The notes: generated by a model not told the origin, from the sequence alone. Shown: positions 48,583 through 57,467, counted from the first letter of the stretch. The stretch is DNA of 64,000 nt from CAWAPS01 sp963783945 (GCA_963783945.1 CAWAPS010000004.1:62001-126000); one strand, 5' to 3'. Translations and numbers: made by a program.

Positions 48583-48830
48583 AGAGGATGCCGGCTGGGG
48601 CGGCAGGCCCGCACTCATGTTCAGGCGGACCCCATCGGGCTGACGTCGGTGTTACGTGCGCACGTTCTGCGTGACGCCCTGCTGACCCATTCTCGCCAGC
48701 GATTCGGGGTCGACGTTGCCGTCCGGGCTGCTGCGCCACCCCAGCGACATCTCGCCGGCTGTCAGGGATGACATGCCCTCTCGTCTGGGTTCGAGTTTGA
48801 CAGAGGTCCGCCGTGCCTCGGATGCACCTT
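48583..48830. other. Region without supported gene
   Basis: About 250 bp. A minus-strand frame (TAGEMSLGWRSSPDGNVDPE) is open at the end of a longer frame but has no start or family I can support. Confidence 0.35.
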
Positions 48831-49614
48831 CTATGCCCACCCGAAGTGCGTTGGAACCGCGGTGACGCCCCGTTGCAGTTCGTTCTGTTCGGTGCTGGTC
48901 AGTGGGACCTGGCCACCATATGCCGCCACGAACGTGTCCCGGACAACCTCGCTCGTCGGGGCCCAGTCGTGGTAGCGGGGCCCGAGCAGAACCGTCGCCT
49001 TGGCCAGGTCCGCGACCCTTGTGCGGTAGGTCACGTCCTCGAGGTCCAGGACCGCCGTGATGCTCGTGCTGCCGCGGAGGATGTTGGCCTACCGGAAATC
49101 GTTGTGGACAAGCTGCTGGGGTCCGGTCGGCCGGCCGCCGTCGATGCGGTGGGGGTAGGCCGCCAGCGCTTCGTGGAGCGTCGCCAGCATTTGGCCCGCC
49201 TCGGTGACTTGTGCGGGGTCGCCGACGTCGAGAAGATCGCCTTCGATGACGGGACAGACGCCGAGCGAGACGTTGTTCAGCTCGACTTGAAGGCGACCGT
49301 CTCTTGTCGGAATTGAAGCAGCGACTGGGATGCCACGGGTTTGAAGCCACATCCTCAGAGTTGCTGTATCGGCCAGGCGCTGGAACAGGGGGCGGCGAGA
49401 CGGCCAATTTCGCGATGACACGCCTGTCATCGATCTTGATACACGCCAGAACGTTTCGGTCGCTGATGACCAGACGGTCGCAGTCATGGATCGCGATTTC
49501 GCCCGTAGTCGGTTCGGTTCGCCTCGGTGGGTCAGGTCGACCTGCCACGTTTCGTGACCCGACCGAGCGTACGGGATCCGTCGTTCCGCGCTCAGCGCAG
49601 GGTACTCTCAGCAC
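48831..49614 (-). pseudogene. APH-family phosphotransferase, frameshifted
   Basis: Kinase-like enzyme of the aminoglycoside phosphotransferase superfamily. Segments in order: VLACIKIDDRRVIAKLAV, TLRMWLQTRGIPVAASIPTR, VCPVIEGDLLDVGDPAQVTE, QLVHNDFR then ANIL after a shift near 49095 (the HxDxxxxN catalytic loop), ITAVLDLEDVTYRTRVADLA (metal-binding Asp) and an end VTAVPTHFGWA. Frame changes near 49440, 49350 and 49095. Could phosphorylate an antibiotic or another small molecule; specificity cannot be told. Confidence 0.7.
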
Positions 49615-49671
49615 ATTGAAGAGCGAACCCAGATCAGACGTTCTGGAGTCCTTCGGTTAGAGTCGGCAGTC

Positions 49672-49938
49672 GTGATTCAGCGGTTCTGGGCTTGGAACTG
49701 GCGATGGAAAAGGGCGAGCCGGCGAGAGCAGATCCGGCGGCGCCGTGCGGGCTTCGTAGGCTCTCTCGTCGCGATTGCGGTTTGTGCGTCCATCGCCGCT
49801 AGTTCGGCGAGTGTGGCGACGGAAGTCGCTTACGCTTTGGGCGCTCTGCTATTCGCCCTTCTTGCCGTTGTGATTGCGAGGGCACCCATTGACCCAGGCG
49901 TCAGCGCCACCGCTCATCCCCCGGAGGCTGCGCAGTAG
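49672..49938 (+). CDS. Small two-helix membrane protein
   Basis: 88 residues from GTG 49672: VIQRFWAWNWRWKRASRREQ (basic, cytoplasmic), then FVGSLVAIAVCASIAASSAS and VAYALGALLFALLAVVIARA. Intact. Followed by attC-like repeat 10. Confidence 0.55.
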   Translation: MIQRFWAWNWRWKRASRREQIRRRRAGFVGSLVAIAVCASIAASSASVATEVAYALGALLFALLAVVIARAPIDPGVSATAHPPEAAQ

Positions 49939-49993
49939 CTGGAAGAAGGCTCTGAGGAGCCGGATATGTACGCCTCCTCGGATAGGCGTGGAA

Positions 49994-50053
49994 TCGCAAC
50001 GCATCCGAATATCCGCTTGACCTGAAGAGCCGCCCCGAGTCAGCGTTCGGGCG
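49994..50053 (+). repeat. attC-like repeat 10
   Basis: Left half CGCAACGCATCCGAATA (49995), right half GAGTCAGCGTTCGGGCG (50037). AACGC and GCGTT pair; the left half has two extra bases relative to the right. Length 60 bp. Confidence 0.7.
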
Positions 50054-50057
50054 TCGG

Positions 50058-50649
50058 TTAGCCCTCCCGCCCGAGGCTCACGGTCCGCGCTGTCTGCTCA
50101 ACGAGCCGCGAGATGACCGATCGCTCCTCTTCGGGTAACTCCGGCATCGCGTCGGCGGTGTCTCGTATGCGCTCCAGAGCCTCAAGAAGCCTCTCCCAGC
50201 CCGCTAGCCCGCTGGGTCCTTGCACGTACGGTGGAAGGACCCGTGATAGGCGGACTAGGTCCCGCCGCTCGCACCAGCGATCCACGAGTTCATCGAGAGG
50301 GTCGATGACAGGATGCCGGCTCGGGCAGTAAGAGGATCGAGACCGTCCGCCAGCCATGTCAGTCCAGGCCAGAGAGCGCGCTCGGCCTGGGTCAGCGTCG
50401 CCAAGTCCGGATCGCCTTCGTAGCCGGAGAACCCGGTGATTCGACCCTCGCTGTCTCGGGCGATACCCACGAGCGCATAATCTCGCGCAACGCCTGAGGC
50501 TGAGGCCACTGGCAGCCAACGCATACTCGGCGGTATGGGCGGCTGGGTCGCCCGGAGAGCAGTTGCCCGGTAGCCGCCGCCCACTCCCGTCGATCGGAGC
50601 GGGCCCCGAAGTCGAGTAGCGCTTCATTTGCTGAGCGCAGATAGGGCAA
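50058..50649 (-). CDS. Hypothetical cassette protein, frameshifted
   Basis: ATG 50649 begins MPYLRSANEALLDFGARSDR; then after a shift near 50570 MRWLPVASASGVARDYALVG, TGFSGYEGDPDLATLTQAER and ALWPGLTWLADGLDPLTA; after a shift near 50310 DELVDRWCERRDLVRLSRVL and RDTADAMPELPEEERSVISR. The end resembles small proteins with a four-helix fold found in cassettes. Unknown function. Confidence 0.5.
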
Positions 50650-50844
50650 TCTGGCGTCGGTGACAGGTTCCTGGGGCGAAGATGCACTGGTGGTACACCA
50701 GGTCGGATCGTGCTCGACTCAACTCGCGTATCTGACGGCCTGGCCGAGGCGCACCGTTCGGCTGAGATCGCCTCCAATGAGCAGACTCGGGCGTATCACT
50801 TCAAAGGGGGGCGCCGTCTTGACCGGACTCGCTGCTTAGCCCGC

Positions 50845-51033
50845 ATGCATCCGCTAAGCATCTGGATTTGGGGCGCTTGGGTAGTCCTTGTACCCCTGTC
50901 ATGGTCCATCGCCGGTCAGCACCATGAAGGAATTGGGGTTGCGTTGAGTGGCGTCGTGGTGATCTTGCTCCTGGTTATCCGGTGGCGGTTGCGTCAACGA
51001 CGGAACAGGCGCGCGCAGAACCGATACCCGTGA
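50845..51033 (+). CDS. Small two-helix membrane protein
   Basis: 62 residues from ATG 50845: MHPLSIWIWGAWVVLVPLSW, then IGVALSGVVVILLLVIRWRL and a basic tail. Intact. About 190 bp upstream of it hold nothing supportable. Confidence 0.5.
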   Translation: MHPLSIWIWGAWVVLVPLSWSIAGQHHEGIGVALSGVVVILLLVIRWRLRQRRNRRAQNRYP

Positions 51034-51065
51034 CATTGGGTGAACGCATGCGGAGTCGGCGGTCC
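51028..51065 (+). repeat. attC-like repeat 12 (short)
   Basis: GTGAACGCATGCGGAGTCGGCGGTCC in outline: left element GAACGCATGC (51041) and right element AGTCGGCGGTCCGGAG (51053) almost abut. Possibly a deleted site. Confidence 0.35.
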
Positions 51066-51205
51066 GGAGTCGTCTGCCTGTGGGTTCAGGGGAGACGGTG
51101 GCGGTGCTCGGAACCCCGCCCGGGATCTGCAGCATTCTGGGCGTGCGACGTCGGTTAGTTGGTCGTCTCGGGTTCGCTTGTAGGACGATCTGCCAAGATG
51201 AGTTC

Positions 51206-52340
51206 GTGCGGGCTGACCTTGGGCACCGATCTCGGCTTCGACGGGCGCTCGGGTTATGGCTGCCCGTGGTTGCGGCGTGTGCGGTTCTTGCATCGTGTGC
51301 GTCCGGTCACGACAGGCCGGCCAGGTTGGCGGGTCAGGCGCCACGCGGCCCGGTTGCAGTGACGACGGGTGCGGAACTGGCAGATGTGTCGTGCGCGGCG
51401 GGCGGCTACTGCATGGCGGCCGGGATCCAATCGACGCCATCAGGTGGGACTCGTTTAGTGATCTTCGACGGAGCGGGGACGGCCTGGCGGGCGCAAACCC
51501 TGCCGTCTGCAGGGGCGCTAGCTACGGTATGGCCCGAACAGTTGTCGTGCCGAGGGGCCAACGACTGCATGCTAGTCGGCGGATCCCCAAGCGGCACTGG
51601 CCCCTACTTCTCGGCGCTATGGGACGGTCATAAGTGGACCGTCGCCCCAATGCCAATCTCGCCGACGGTCCGCCTTGACACCGACGGGATGTCATGCTCG
51701 TCAGGCGACCGCTGCCTAGAAGTCGGGGAGTCGCCAGATACCGGCTTTTTCGCCCTCTACTGGAAAGGCGATTCCTGGGTCGCCTTACCTCCCCAACCGA
51801 TGGGCCATTCCCCCGGCGCCGACATGGTCAACTGCCTCTCCGACGGGTCGTGCATGGTGCTAGCCACACCCAACCCCAGCTACTCCGTATGGTCCGGCTC
51901 GTCATGGTCGGACGTGTTGGTCGTGGGCGCCCCGTCCCAAGTGCTACTTCAAGGCATGGACTGCGTACAGGCCTCGTTCTGCTTGGCCGTCGGAGGACGG
52001 ACAGACACCATCCAAGCGGTTGCTATTAAATGGGATGGCAGAACATGGCAGCCCCTCCAGGTTCGGGCCGGTGCTATCTCGCTTTTCGAGCACGTGTCGT
52101 GCCTGACCGAGAACTATTGCATGGCTCTCGCCCAAGACCCCCGCGGCCAACTACATCCTCGCGGTCTGGAACAGCAGCACCTGGACCCCCATTACCTCAC
52201 CGACCGGATTCGCCCCGGTGGCCCTGTCCTGTTCCGCCCGACCCAGATGCGTCGTGGTCGGCGGGGACGGCCACGGACATCCCATCGCTGAGCAGTGGAC
52301 AGGCAGCACCTGGACTCCTATCACGCTCAAAAACGACTAA
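51206..52340 (+). CDS. Lipoprotein with seven C-x5-C repeats, one frameshift
   Basis: GTG 51206 begins VRADLGHRSRLRRALGLWLP, then VVAACAVLASC (lipobox). Seven times a motif [SND]-C-x5-C-[MLV] recurs: SCAAGGYC, SCRGANDC, SCSSGDRC, NCLSDGSC, DCVQASFC, SCLTENYC and, after a frame change near 52145, SCSARPRC. Between them are W-x-G/S-x-x-W strands (LWDGHKWTVAP, YWKGDSWVALP, VWSGSSWSDV, KWDGRTWQPL, VWNSSTWTPIT). This suggests a beta-propeller with one disulfide per blade, on the cell surface. Function unknown. Confidence 0.7.
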
Positions 52341-52414
52341 CCCCCAGGCCTCCTCGACGACACAAATATCCTGCGAACCGAACGACGGGGGACGAGACTG
52401 TTCACGAGCCCGTG

Positions 52415-52442
52415 CTGGCAGCTCGAAATCGGCGACTTCTCG
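52415..52442 (+). repeat. attC-like right half 13
   Basis: CGAAATCGGCGACTTCTCG at 52422; a TGATCTGGC block follows at 52472, as after repeats 8 and 9. Left half not found. Confidence 0.35.
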
Positions 52443-52556
52443 CCCCAGGACCAGCTGGAGCGCCGAACCCCCTGATCTGGCCCGCAGCTTCGGCTGTGAC
52501 GGCCTCAAGGTGTGCGCTTCGAGTCGACGATCGGTGCGCCGGACACGCTCGACGCC

Positions 52557-52991
52557 CTAGTCGATGCCTCCAAGGGGGATCGGCCCACAAGCCAGGACTA
52601 CCTCTCGGGGGTCGCCGTATCCCCAGAACAGGGTCGAGTCGCGTACCTCGGCGAACGGTCGTGGTGGCCGGGTCGTACCCGGCCACGGGTCGTGTGTCGC
52701 TTCGTCGACGTAGTCCTGAAGCGAGTCGAGTGCCTGCTCCGCCACGGCGATGACACCTTCCCGCATGGACTCAAAGACACCGAGGTTGTCCCGAACTGGG
52801 ACGCCCGTTCGACCAACTCGGTCGGTGCCTTGCTGCCCGGGGAATCTCCCAGGGTCTGAGGAGTACCACAGCATTCCGTCGCCGGCGTGAACGTGAAAGC
52901 CCGGCGGAGCTATCGCGCCGAGTCGCTCTTCCAGAACTCGGATGAAGTCGTCGGGGTCCACGAGTTCATTCTGGCCGATAGCAGGGTGCAT
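52557..52991 (-). CDS. Hypothetical cassette protein
   Basis: 144 residues, intact, ATG 52991: MHPAIGQNELVDPDDFIRVL, GFHVHAGDGMLWYSSDPGRF, ESMREGVIAVAEQALDSLQD, STLFWGYGDPREVVLACGPI. Similar small proteins with a V-x-A-x-D-G-M-L-W pattern occur in actinobacteria; no function known. Confidence 0.65.
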   Translation of the reverse strand: MHPAIGQNELVDPDDFIRVLEERLGAIAPPGFHVHAGDGMLWYSSDPGRFPGQQGTDRVGRTGVPVRDNLGVFESMREGVIAVAEQALDSLQDYVDEATHDPWPGTTRPPRPFAEVRDSTLFWGYGDPREVVLACGPIPLGGID

Positions 52992-53066
52992 AACGCTCTG
53001 TCTTGCGCATGGGCCCGCGGTAGATCGTGCCGGGGTCCTACGGCGAGATTCGGCAGCGTTCTGGGC
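52988..53066 (+). repeat. attC-like repeat 14
   Basis: Left half GCATAACGCTCTGTC (52988), right half GATTCGGCAGCGTTCTGGGC (53047). CA-AACGCT and AGCGTT-TG are inverted. Confidence 0.65.
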
Positions 53067-53089
53067 GGCTTCGATGCGAGACTAAACGC

Positions 53090-53673
53090 ATGCTCGACTA
53101 CAAGGGCGGTACTTTCATCAAGTTGGACCTCGGCTTCACTCCATCCCCCTCTGGCGGGGGGCTGTGTCTGCTCCAAGCGGAGGAAGTGCATGACGTGTTC
53201 GTGTTGCTGATTGGCTATACACGGAGCTTGGAGGCTCCTGGCCGGCAGGAAACCACGGCCCTGGTCACCATCATGGGCCTGACCAGTCAGTGTTCGGATA
53301 CCCGAACGAAGAGGCGTTCTGGTTCGACAGCCGAGGCGACGTGGGCCACGGGTTCTACGAGGTGCAGGGATCGAGTTGGAACTCCAACGTCTTGGAGAAC
53401 AACAAGAGGACGTATGGCTCCCGCCACAAGGACTGGCAGATGCACGGAAAGCACGAGGCCCCACTCCACTTCTTCATTGGATCGAAGGATGTATCGGCCC
53501 AGTTCCTGGCGCAGGGACTACGGGTGGAGTCGTTCACCGACAGGCCCTACAGGCTGGTGAGGGACGAGGCGATGCGACGGATGGACAACTGGTGGTACTG
53601 GTGGGACCGTGACGGGCGGCCAGTAGACCCAGGTTCGACGGTCGTCCGGTCATACCCGGACGACCTCAGATAG
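53090..53673 (+). CDS. Hypothetical cassette protein, one frameshift
   Basis: ATG 53090 begins MLDYKGGTFIKLDLGFTPSP, then LLIGYTRSLEAPGRQETTAL; after a shift near 53285 FGYPNEEAFWFDSRGDVGHG, YEVQGSSWNSNVLENNKRTY, LHFFIGSKDVSAQFLAQGLR and MDNWWYWWDRDGRPVDPGST. Lower G+C than neighbours. No family recognised. Confidence 0.6.
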
Positions 53674-53758
53674 TCGACAACGACAGATCACTCCAGCACG
53701 CGTTCCTCGGAGCCAGCCGGCGAATTCCGGAACCCGCTCGCGAATCGGCGCTATGTAT
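53674..53758 (+). repeat. attC-like repeat 15
   Basis: Left half GACAACGACAGATC (53675), right half GCGAATCGGCGCTATG (53740), nearly identical to the right half of repeat 1. Confidence 0.5.
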
Positions 53759-53883
53759 GTCTTAGCAAGTCCCGAGGTAACTCATGGCGGCCGGGACTGG
53801 TCGTCCCTTATCGGCAGATAGTGGATCAGCCAAGCGTTCGGTTCTCACCGATGGGGTTGCGTGGCAGGGGATGTACCCGGGGT

Positions 53884-54609
53884 TCATGCCTTGGTTGACT
53901 GGGATTGCCATGCTGAGGCGGGGATCTCACCTGTGATGGTGGTTGCCGGTTGTGACGTGAGCTTCACGAACCAGCCTGGCAAAGTCGCCTGGGAGGACGT
54001 GGTGTCAAAGGCGTCTCCCGGACCCCGGTTTAGGGGTGGGTGGGTGTTAATGGCGATGATCTCCCAAGGGTACAGAACCCTGGGTCCGGCATCGCCAGGA
54101 CCGGGTAACGACCCGCGCAGGATGATGACCCAGAACCACTCGTTGAGGGTGTAAGCGGGAAAGGCCGCCGGTTTGCCCGCCGACATGCCATTCGGGTCAG
54201 TGGGTTGGGTGGCTACGGAATCTAAGTCTTGACCGTAGGGAGAATCGGCGATCATCTCTCTCACCGAGACCCGCTTGAGGTAGACCGCGGTGACGCCGGG
54301 CTGGCTCGCTACGAAGCGAATCGCCTGCTGCTCGGTGACGCTGTCCGTCGGCTGGGTGAGATCACGATAGGAGTTGCCCTGCACCTGCAGAGGGAAATGG
54401 TGGCCGGTGTTCATGGCCACGACAGCGCTGAGAGCCCCTGTCGCGACCAGGATCGAGGCGGCCAGGCTCACTCTCATTCGAGTGTGTCGGCGGCGGAGCC
54501 GCCGGCGGGCCTCCACCCGGTGTCTCAAGTCCGGAGAGGCTTCGATACCGTTAGCGGCTTGCCGTAGCCGCTTGGCCAGCACCGCGGGGGTCAGCTCGTC
54601 GATACTCAT
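53884..54609 (-). CDS. Membrane-bound protein paired with sigma factor, probable anti-sigma
   Basis: 241 residues, intact. ATG 54609 overlaps the sigma-factor stop (ATGA). N-terminal helices MSIDELTPAVLAKRLRQAAN and DLRHRVEARRRLRRRHTRMR are cytoplasmic; one transmembrane helix VSLAASILVATGALSAVVAM near residue 50; then an outer domain with AIRFVASQPGVTAVYLKRVS and GWFVKLTSQPATTITGEIPA. Layout and coupling are those of anti-sigma partners of ECF factors, though no zinc-binding motif is present. Confidence 0.65.
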   Translation of the reverse strand: MSIDELTPAVLAKRLRQAANGIEASPDLRHRVEARRRLRRRHTRMRVSLAASILVATGALSAVVAMNTGHHFPLQVQGNSYRDLTQPTDSVTEQQAIRFVASQPGVTAVYLKRVSVREMIADSPYGQDLDSVATQPTDPNGMSAGKPAAFPAYTLNEWFWVIILRGSLPGPGDAGPRVLYPWEIIAINTHPPLNRGPGDAFDTTSSQATLPGWFVKLTSQPATTITGEIPASAWQSQSTKA

Positions 54610-55133
54610 GATCGGTTCAACTCCTTCTTCAGCCTGGCCAGACCTCGGCTGGAGTGGGACTTGACCGCACCGACCGAGATCCCCAGCACCTCGGCTACCT
54701 CCGCTTCTGATCGGTCCTCCCAGTAGCGAAGGACCAGCACCGCCCGCTGCCGTACCGGCAGCCGACGCAACGCGCCTAACAGCAGGTCTCGGTCGGTGGC
54801 GAGGTCCTCGATGGAAGCGGACCAGACTCGGTCTGGACGCCACCGCCGTTCCCGGTCTAGCCGTCGGAAGTGGCGTCGAGCCCCGTTGGCTACCGATCTG
54901 CGTAGGTATCCGGCCGGGTTCGCAACCCGCCCGGCATCCAAGTCCTTCCAAGCGGCCGCGAACACATCGGCCACCACATCCTCTGCTCTGGTCCGGTCAC
55001 CACGCAGCAGATACGCGAATCGGACAAGCCCGTCACCTTCACTCTCGAATACCGACTCGCCCCCGCCGAAGTCTGGGCGGCTGCGGTCGTGACCTTCACC
55101 GTTACCCTCGACCGGCTCCGGAACCACAGCCAT
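54606..55133 (-). CDS. ECF sigma factor (SigE-like group)
   Basis: 175 residues, intact, ATG 55133. Region 2: LVRFAYLLRGDRTRAEDVVA, DVFAAAWKDLDAGRVANPAG and YLRRSVANGARRHFRRLDRE. Region 4: GALRRLPVRQRAVLVLRYWE and DRSEAEVAEVLGISVGAVKS, the helix-turn-helix for the -35 element. Typical of the actinobacterial SigE-type ECF group. It and its partner form a two-gene cassette on the minus strand between attC-like repeats 15 and 16. Confidence 0.9.
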   Translation of the reverse strand: MAVVPEPVEGNGEGHDRSRPDFGGGESVFESEGDGLVRFAYLLRGDRTRAEDVVADVFAAAWKDLDAGRVANPAGYLRRSVANGARRHFRRLDRERRWRPDRVWSASIEDLATDRDLLLGALRRLPVRQRAVLVLRYWEDRSEAEVAEVLGISVGAVKSHSSRGLARLKKELNRS

Positions 55134-55175
55134 ACAGAGTCACAACTCCCCGCGAAGGTTTACACCCGCCCAGAA

Positions 55176-55234
55176 TGTCAGCGCATCCAGATACCGGAGG
55201 GATTCACCCTGAGCGACGTATTCGGCGATACGGG
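55176..55234 (+). repeat. attC-like repeat 16
   Basis: Left half GTCAGCGCATCCAGATACC (55177), right half GTATTCGGCGATACGGG (55218). The left half and its flank (CCAGAATG.CAGCGCATCCAG) recur at repeat 21. Confidence 0.7.
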
Positions 55235-55516
55235 TGGCCCGTCGAGCAGCCGGTCGAACAGACTTGGGCCCGTGAGCTCCGAGTCAGGGGGACGATCGAG
55301 GTCTTCCAGGACCGGCAATGGGCCGGGGATCCACGCCTCGGCACTTTCACTGTCTATGTCGATGGCAAACGGGTTGGGATAGTCTGTCCCCTCAGCAAGA
55401 TCAGGCTTCCCCTCGTGCTGGGGCCCCCACTCGCTACGCATCCGTCAGTGGTGGTATCGCAGCACAAGGGTCCAAGTGGACGTCGAGGAAGGTGTAGTGG
55501 TCCGGTTGAAGGCTGA
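55235..55516 (+). CDS. Hypothetical cassette protein (strand uncertain)
   Basis: The plus frame encodes LRVRGTIEVFQDRQWAGDPR and LGTFTVYVDGKRVGIVCPLS, sequence like the beta-strands of small actinobacterial proteins. No good start codon after the repeat in this frame. The minus strand is also open (MRSEWGPQHEGKPDLAEGTD), so the call is tentative. Confidence 0.35.
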   Translation, partial: WPVEQPVEQTWARELRVRGTIEVFQDRQWAGDPRLGTFTVYVDGKRVGIVCPLSKIRLPLVLGPPLATHPSVVVSQHKGPSGRRGRCSGPVEG

Positions 55517-55579
55517 TGTTCCTAAGGGACGGGAGATCCTTCGCCTGCTGCTCCACCCATCGGCATCCTTGACTCTGGT

Positions 55580-55663
55580 CAGAACGTGATACCGAATATT
55601 CGACCTCGCACCGTTGGTGCGAGACTCCGCAAGTCGACGCGAGGCGAAATAATCGTTCGGGCG
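55580..55663 (+). repeat. attC-like repeat 17 with central perfect hairpin
   Basis: Left half CAGAACGTGATACCGAATA (55580), right half AATAATCGTTCGGGCG (55648). In the middle CTCGCACC/GTT/GGTGCGAG (55605-55623) is a perfect 8-bp hairpin. Confidence 0.6.
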
Positions 55664-55730
55664 CTCCGGTGAGCTGCCCTATTCGGCTGTGCCGCCGGGA
55701 GGCCAGCCACCACAGCGGTGAGGACCGCAG

Positions 55731-56159
55731 ATGAGCGATGCTGTACGGGTGACTGCGGGAAATCTGGCTGGCGTCGCCGTAGTCCTTCGTGCCTTGGCCG
55801 ACGCTCGGTGGACCGTGTTCCAGAAGCTGCGCCTCCACGCCACTCTCCGCTGGCCCGGCCTGACGTCGGAGGTCAGTCTCGTTCTCAACACACACCATCT
55901 CGACACGGCCTCACATGTGTTTCTGACTCTTTCGGTTCCGCGGTCGGATGGGACCGAAGTTGAGTGGGGACTCGTTGTGTGGATTGCACCTGACGTAGTT
56001 ACTGCGACCGGCCACGTCTACGCAAAGGATGTCCGAGACGTGATCGTGGATCATGTCTTCGATTGCACGGAGGAGGCGACGGAGGCGGCCGATGCGGCCG
56101 AAATGATCAGATCCATGGCGTCGCGGGTGTGTGCCGAGCGTCGGTTCTTGGAGTCATGA
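55731..56159 (+). CDS. Hypothetical cassette protein
   Basis: 142 residues, intact, ATG 55731: MSDAVRVTAGNLAGVAVVLR, FQKLRLHATLRWPGLTSEVS, VFLTLSVPRSDGTEVEWGLV, ASRVCAERRFLES. A mixed alpha/beta sequence without recognised family. Confidence 0.65.
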   Translation: MSDAVRVTAGNLAGVAVVLRALADARWTVFQKLRLHATLRWPGLTSEVSLVLNTHHLDTASHVFLTLSVPRSDGTEVEWGLVVWIAPDVVTATGHVYAKDVRDVIVDHVFDCTEEATEAADAAEMIRSMASRVCAERRFLES

Positions 56160-56192
56160 GAACGCCGGAGTGCCGGGTAGCGATGCGCAGAA

Positions 56193-56252
56193 CATGAACG
56201 CATCCAGATATGGCCGTGCGAGGAGTGACACGCCTGATTCGGCGATAGCGTG
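56193..56252 (+). repeat. attC-like repeat 18
   Basis: Left half CATGAACGCATCCAGATA (56193), right half TGATTCGGCGATAGCG (56235). Length about 58 bp. An alternative left element (GAACGCCGG) lies at 56159. Confidence 0.7.
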
Positions 56253-56276
56253 CGTCTGGGGCGGCATACTGCCTTC

Positions 56277-56849
56277 GTGTCTTCGGACGTAGTCATCTTC
56301 GATCGCTCGCTCTCCATGCCCATGAACGGCTTCTTCCTCCCGGGCTTGGCCCGGGCGGTCGCGTTTGTTCGAGGAGTGGACCCTTCAGCGGAAGTTGAGG
56401 ACCTGGCCGGGGTGATCGTGTTCGGGGTCAGCGCCGAGTTGGTCTCTCCTGAGGAGTTCTATGCCGTCGACTGGGACTACGCTTATGGATCGAACCTTGC
56501 AGCAGCGGTAGAGCTAGGCCGATTGGTGCTTGCCGGACAGGGCGGGCGGCTACTACTGGTGTCCGATCTGTATTCGACCGCACATACCCAAGACGGGGAG
56601 GTGAAGTTCGGCTGGCCACCGCTGCCCGAGACCGTGGACCGAACAGTCGACGCCATCATGTCGTTGACTGGCACACCGGTATCGATACAGGCAGTCCGCT
56701 GTCGGAACGACTTCGACCCTGGGCGCGACGTCGCAGATGTGGTCCAGGATGCGATTCTTGCCTCGGGAGGCACAGTCGAGGAACTCGCCGTCCCCGAAGT
56801 CGATGCTCATCGTGCTGGTCCCTCCGAAACCGGGCGGTACGCGGGTTAA
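56277..56849 (+). CDS. VWA-like cassette protein
   Basis: 190 residues, intact, GTG 56277: VSSDVVIFDRSLSMPMNGFF. DRSLS resembles the metal-ion-dependent adhesion motif (D-x-S-x-S) of von Willebrand A domains; EVEDLAGVIVFGVSAELVSP, SNLAAAVELGRLVLAGQGGR and LLLVSDLYSTA follow the strand-helix order of that fold. VWA domains mediate protein contacts. The role here is unknown. Confidence 0.6.
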   Translation: MSSDVVIFDRSLSMPMNGFFLPGLARAVAFVRGVDPSAEVEDLAGVIVFGVSAELVSPEEFYAVDWDYAYGSNLAAAVELGRLVLAGQGGRLLLVSDLYSTAHTQDGEVKFGWPPLPETVDRTVDAIMSLTGTPVSIQAVRCRNDFDPGRDVADVVQDAILASGGTVEELAVPEVDAHRAGPSETGRYAG

Positions 56850-56857
56850 TCCTGCGG

Positions 56858-56942
56858 CCATGACGCCACAGAACTAGCTATCCCGCGCTGCCGCCACTCA
56901 GGGCAACCTGGAGTTGACCGCACCGATAATCGGCGTTAGGCG
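56858..56942 (+). repeat. attC-like repeat 19
   Basis: Left half CCATGACGCC (56858), right half GATAATCGGCGTTAGGC (56925). GTTAGGC equals the classical integron right-end consensus GTTRRRY. Confidence 0.75.
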
Positions 56943-56990
56943 CTCCTGGCTGGCGGCGTCGGCCGGAGGGTGTGGGCATAATGGGGGTCG

Positions 56991-57467
56991 ATGACAGATT
57001 TCGTGCCCTTCCAGCGGTCTGGCGACCTCGATCTCCAAGTGCGCACCCTGCTGCGGGCAATGTTGGAGCCCATCGACCTGGAGGGACGGGAGGAGCTACT
57101 TGCGCAGATCCCAGTAGTTTCGGTAGTTGGTCGATCTGGACTTGACTGCCTGCTCGAAGTCGAGAGCGGCACCCCGCCGTCGCCGATCTCGTCCGAGAAA
57201 TCAGTCGTCTGTGCGCCGGTAGACGCCGAGTCGGAGAAAGTCGAGATCTTCGGCGAACCGTATGTCGGACAGCTAGAACTGATCGTTCGGAATGGCTTCC
57301 TCCACATTCTTGTTTACTCGCCTTGGTGCTTCCCGACGGAGCTTCCCGATTCCGTCGACATTCACCCGACTGCGGAGGTCACTGGCTACGTCTTGGTTGA
57401 CGATTCCCGTTACCGAAAGGGGTGGAGCTTCGATCAAGGGGTTGGCCTTCTAACCCGCGAGGAATGA
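56991..57467 (+). CDS. Hypothetical cassette protein
   Basis: 158 residues, intact, ATG 56991: MTDFVPFQRSGDLDLQVRTL, EPIDLEGREELLAQIPVVSV, YVGQLELIVRNGFLHILVYS, GYVLVDDSRYRKGWSFDQGV. Soluble alpha/beta protein, unknown family. Confidence 0.65.
   Translation: MTDFVPFQRSGDLDLQVRTLLRAMLEPIDLEGREELLAQIPVVSVVGRSGLDCLLEVESGTPPSPISSEKSVVCAPVDAESEKVEIFGEPYVGQLELIVRNGFLHILVYSPWCFPTELPDSVDIHPTAEVTGYVLVDDSRYRKGWSFDQGVGLLTREE

Noticed and set aside
48583..48830. Small minus-strand gene ending QQGVTQNVRT
   Set aside because: No start codon, ribosome site or family; may be the tail of a frame created by indels in the kinase gene.
50519..50545. Another attC-like site (CAACGCAT..CTCGGCGGTATGG)
   Set aside because: The left part is coding sequence inside the minus-strand gene 50058-50649 and the spacing is too short.
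54225..54250. GAATCGGCGATCATC as an attC right half
   Set aside because: It lies within the anti-sigma gene coding VREMIADSPYG, without a left half.
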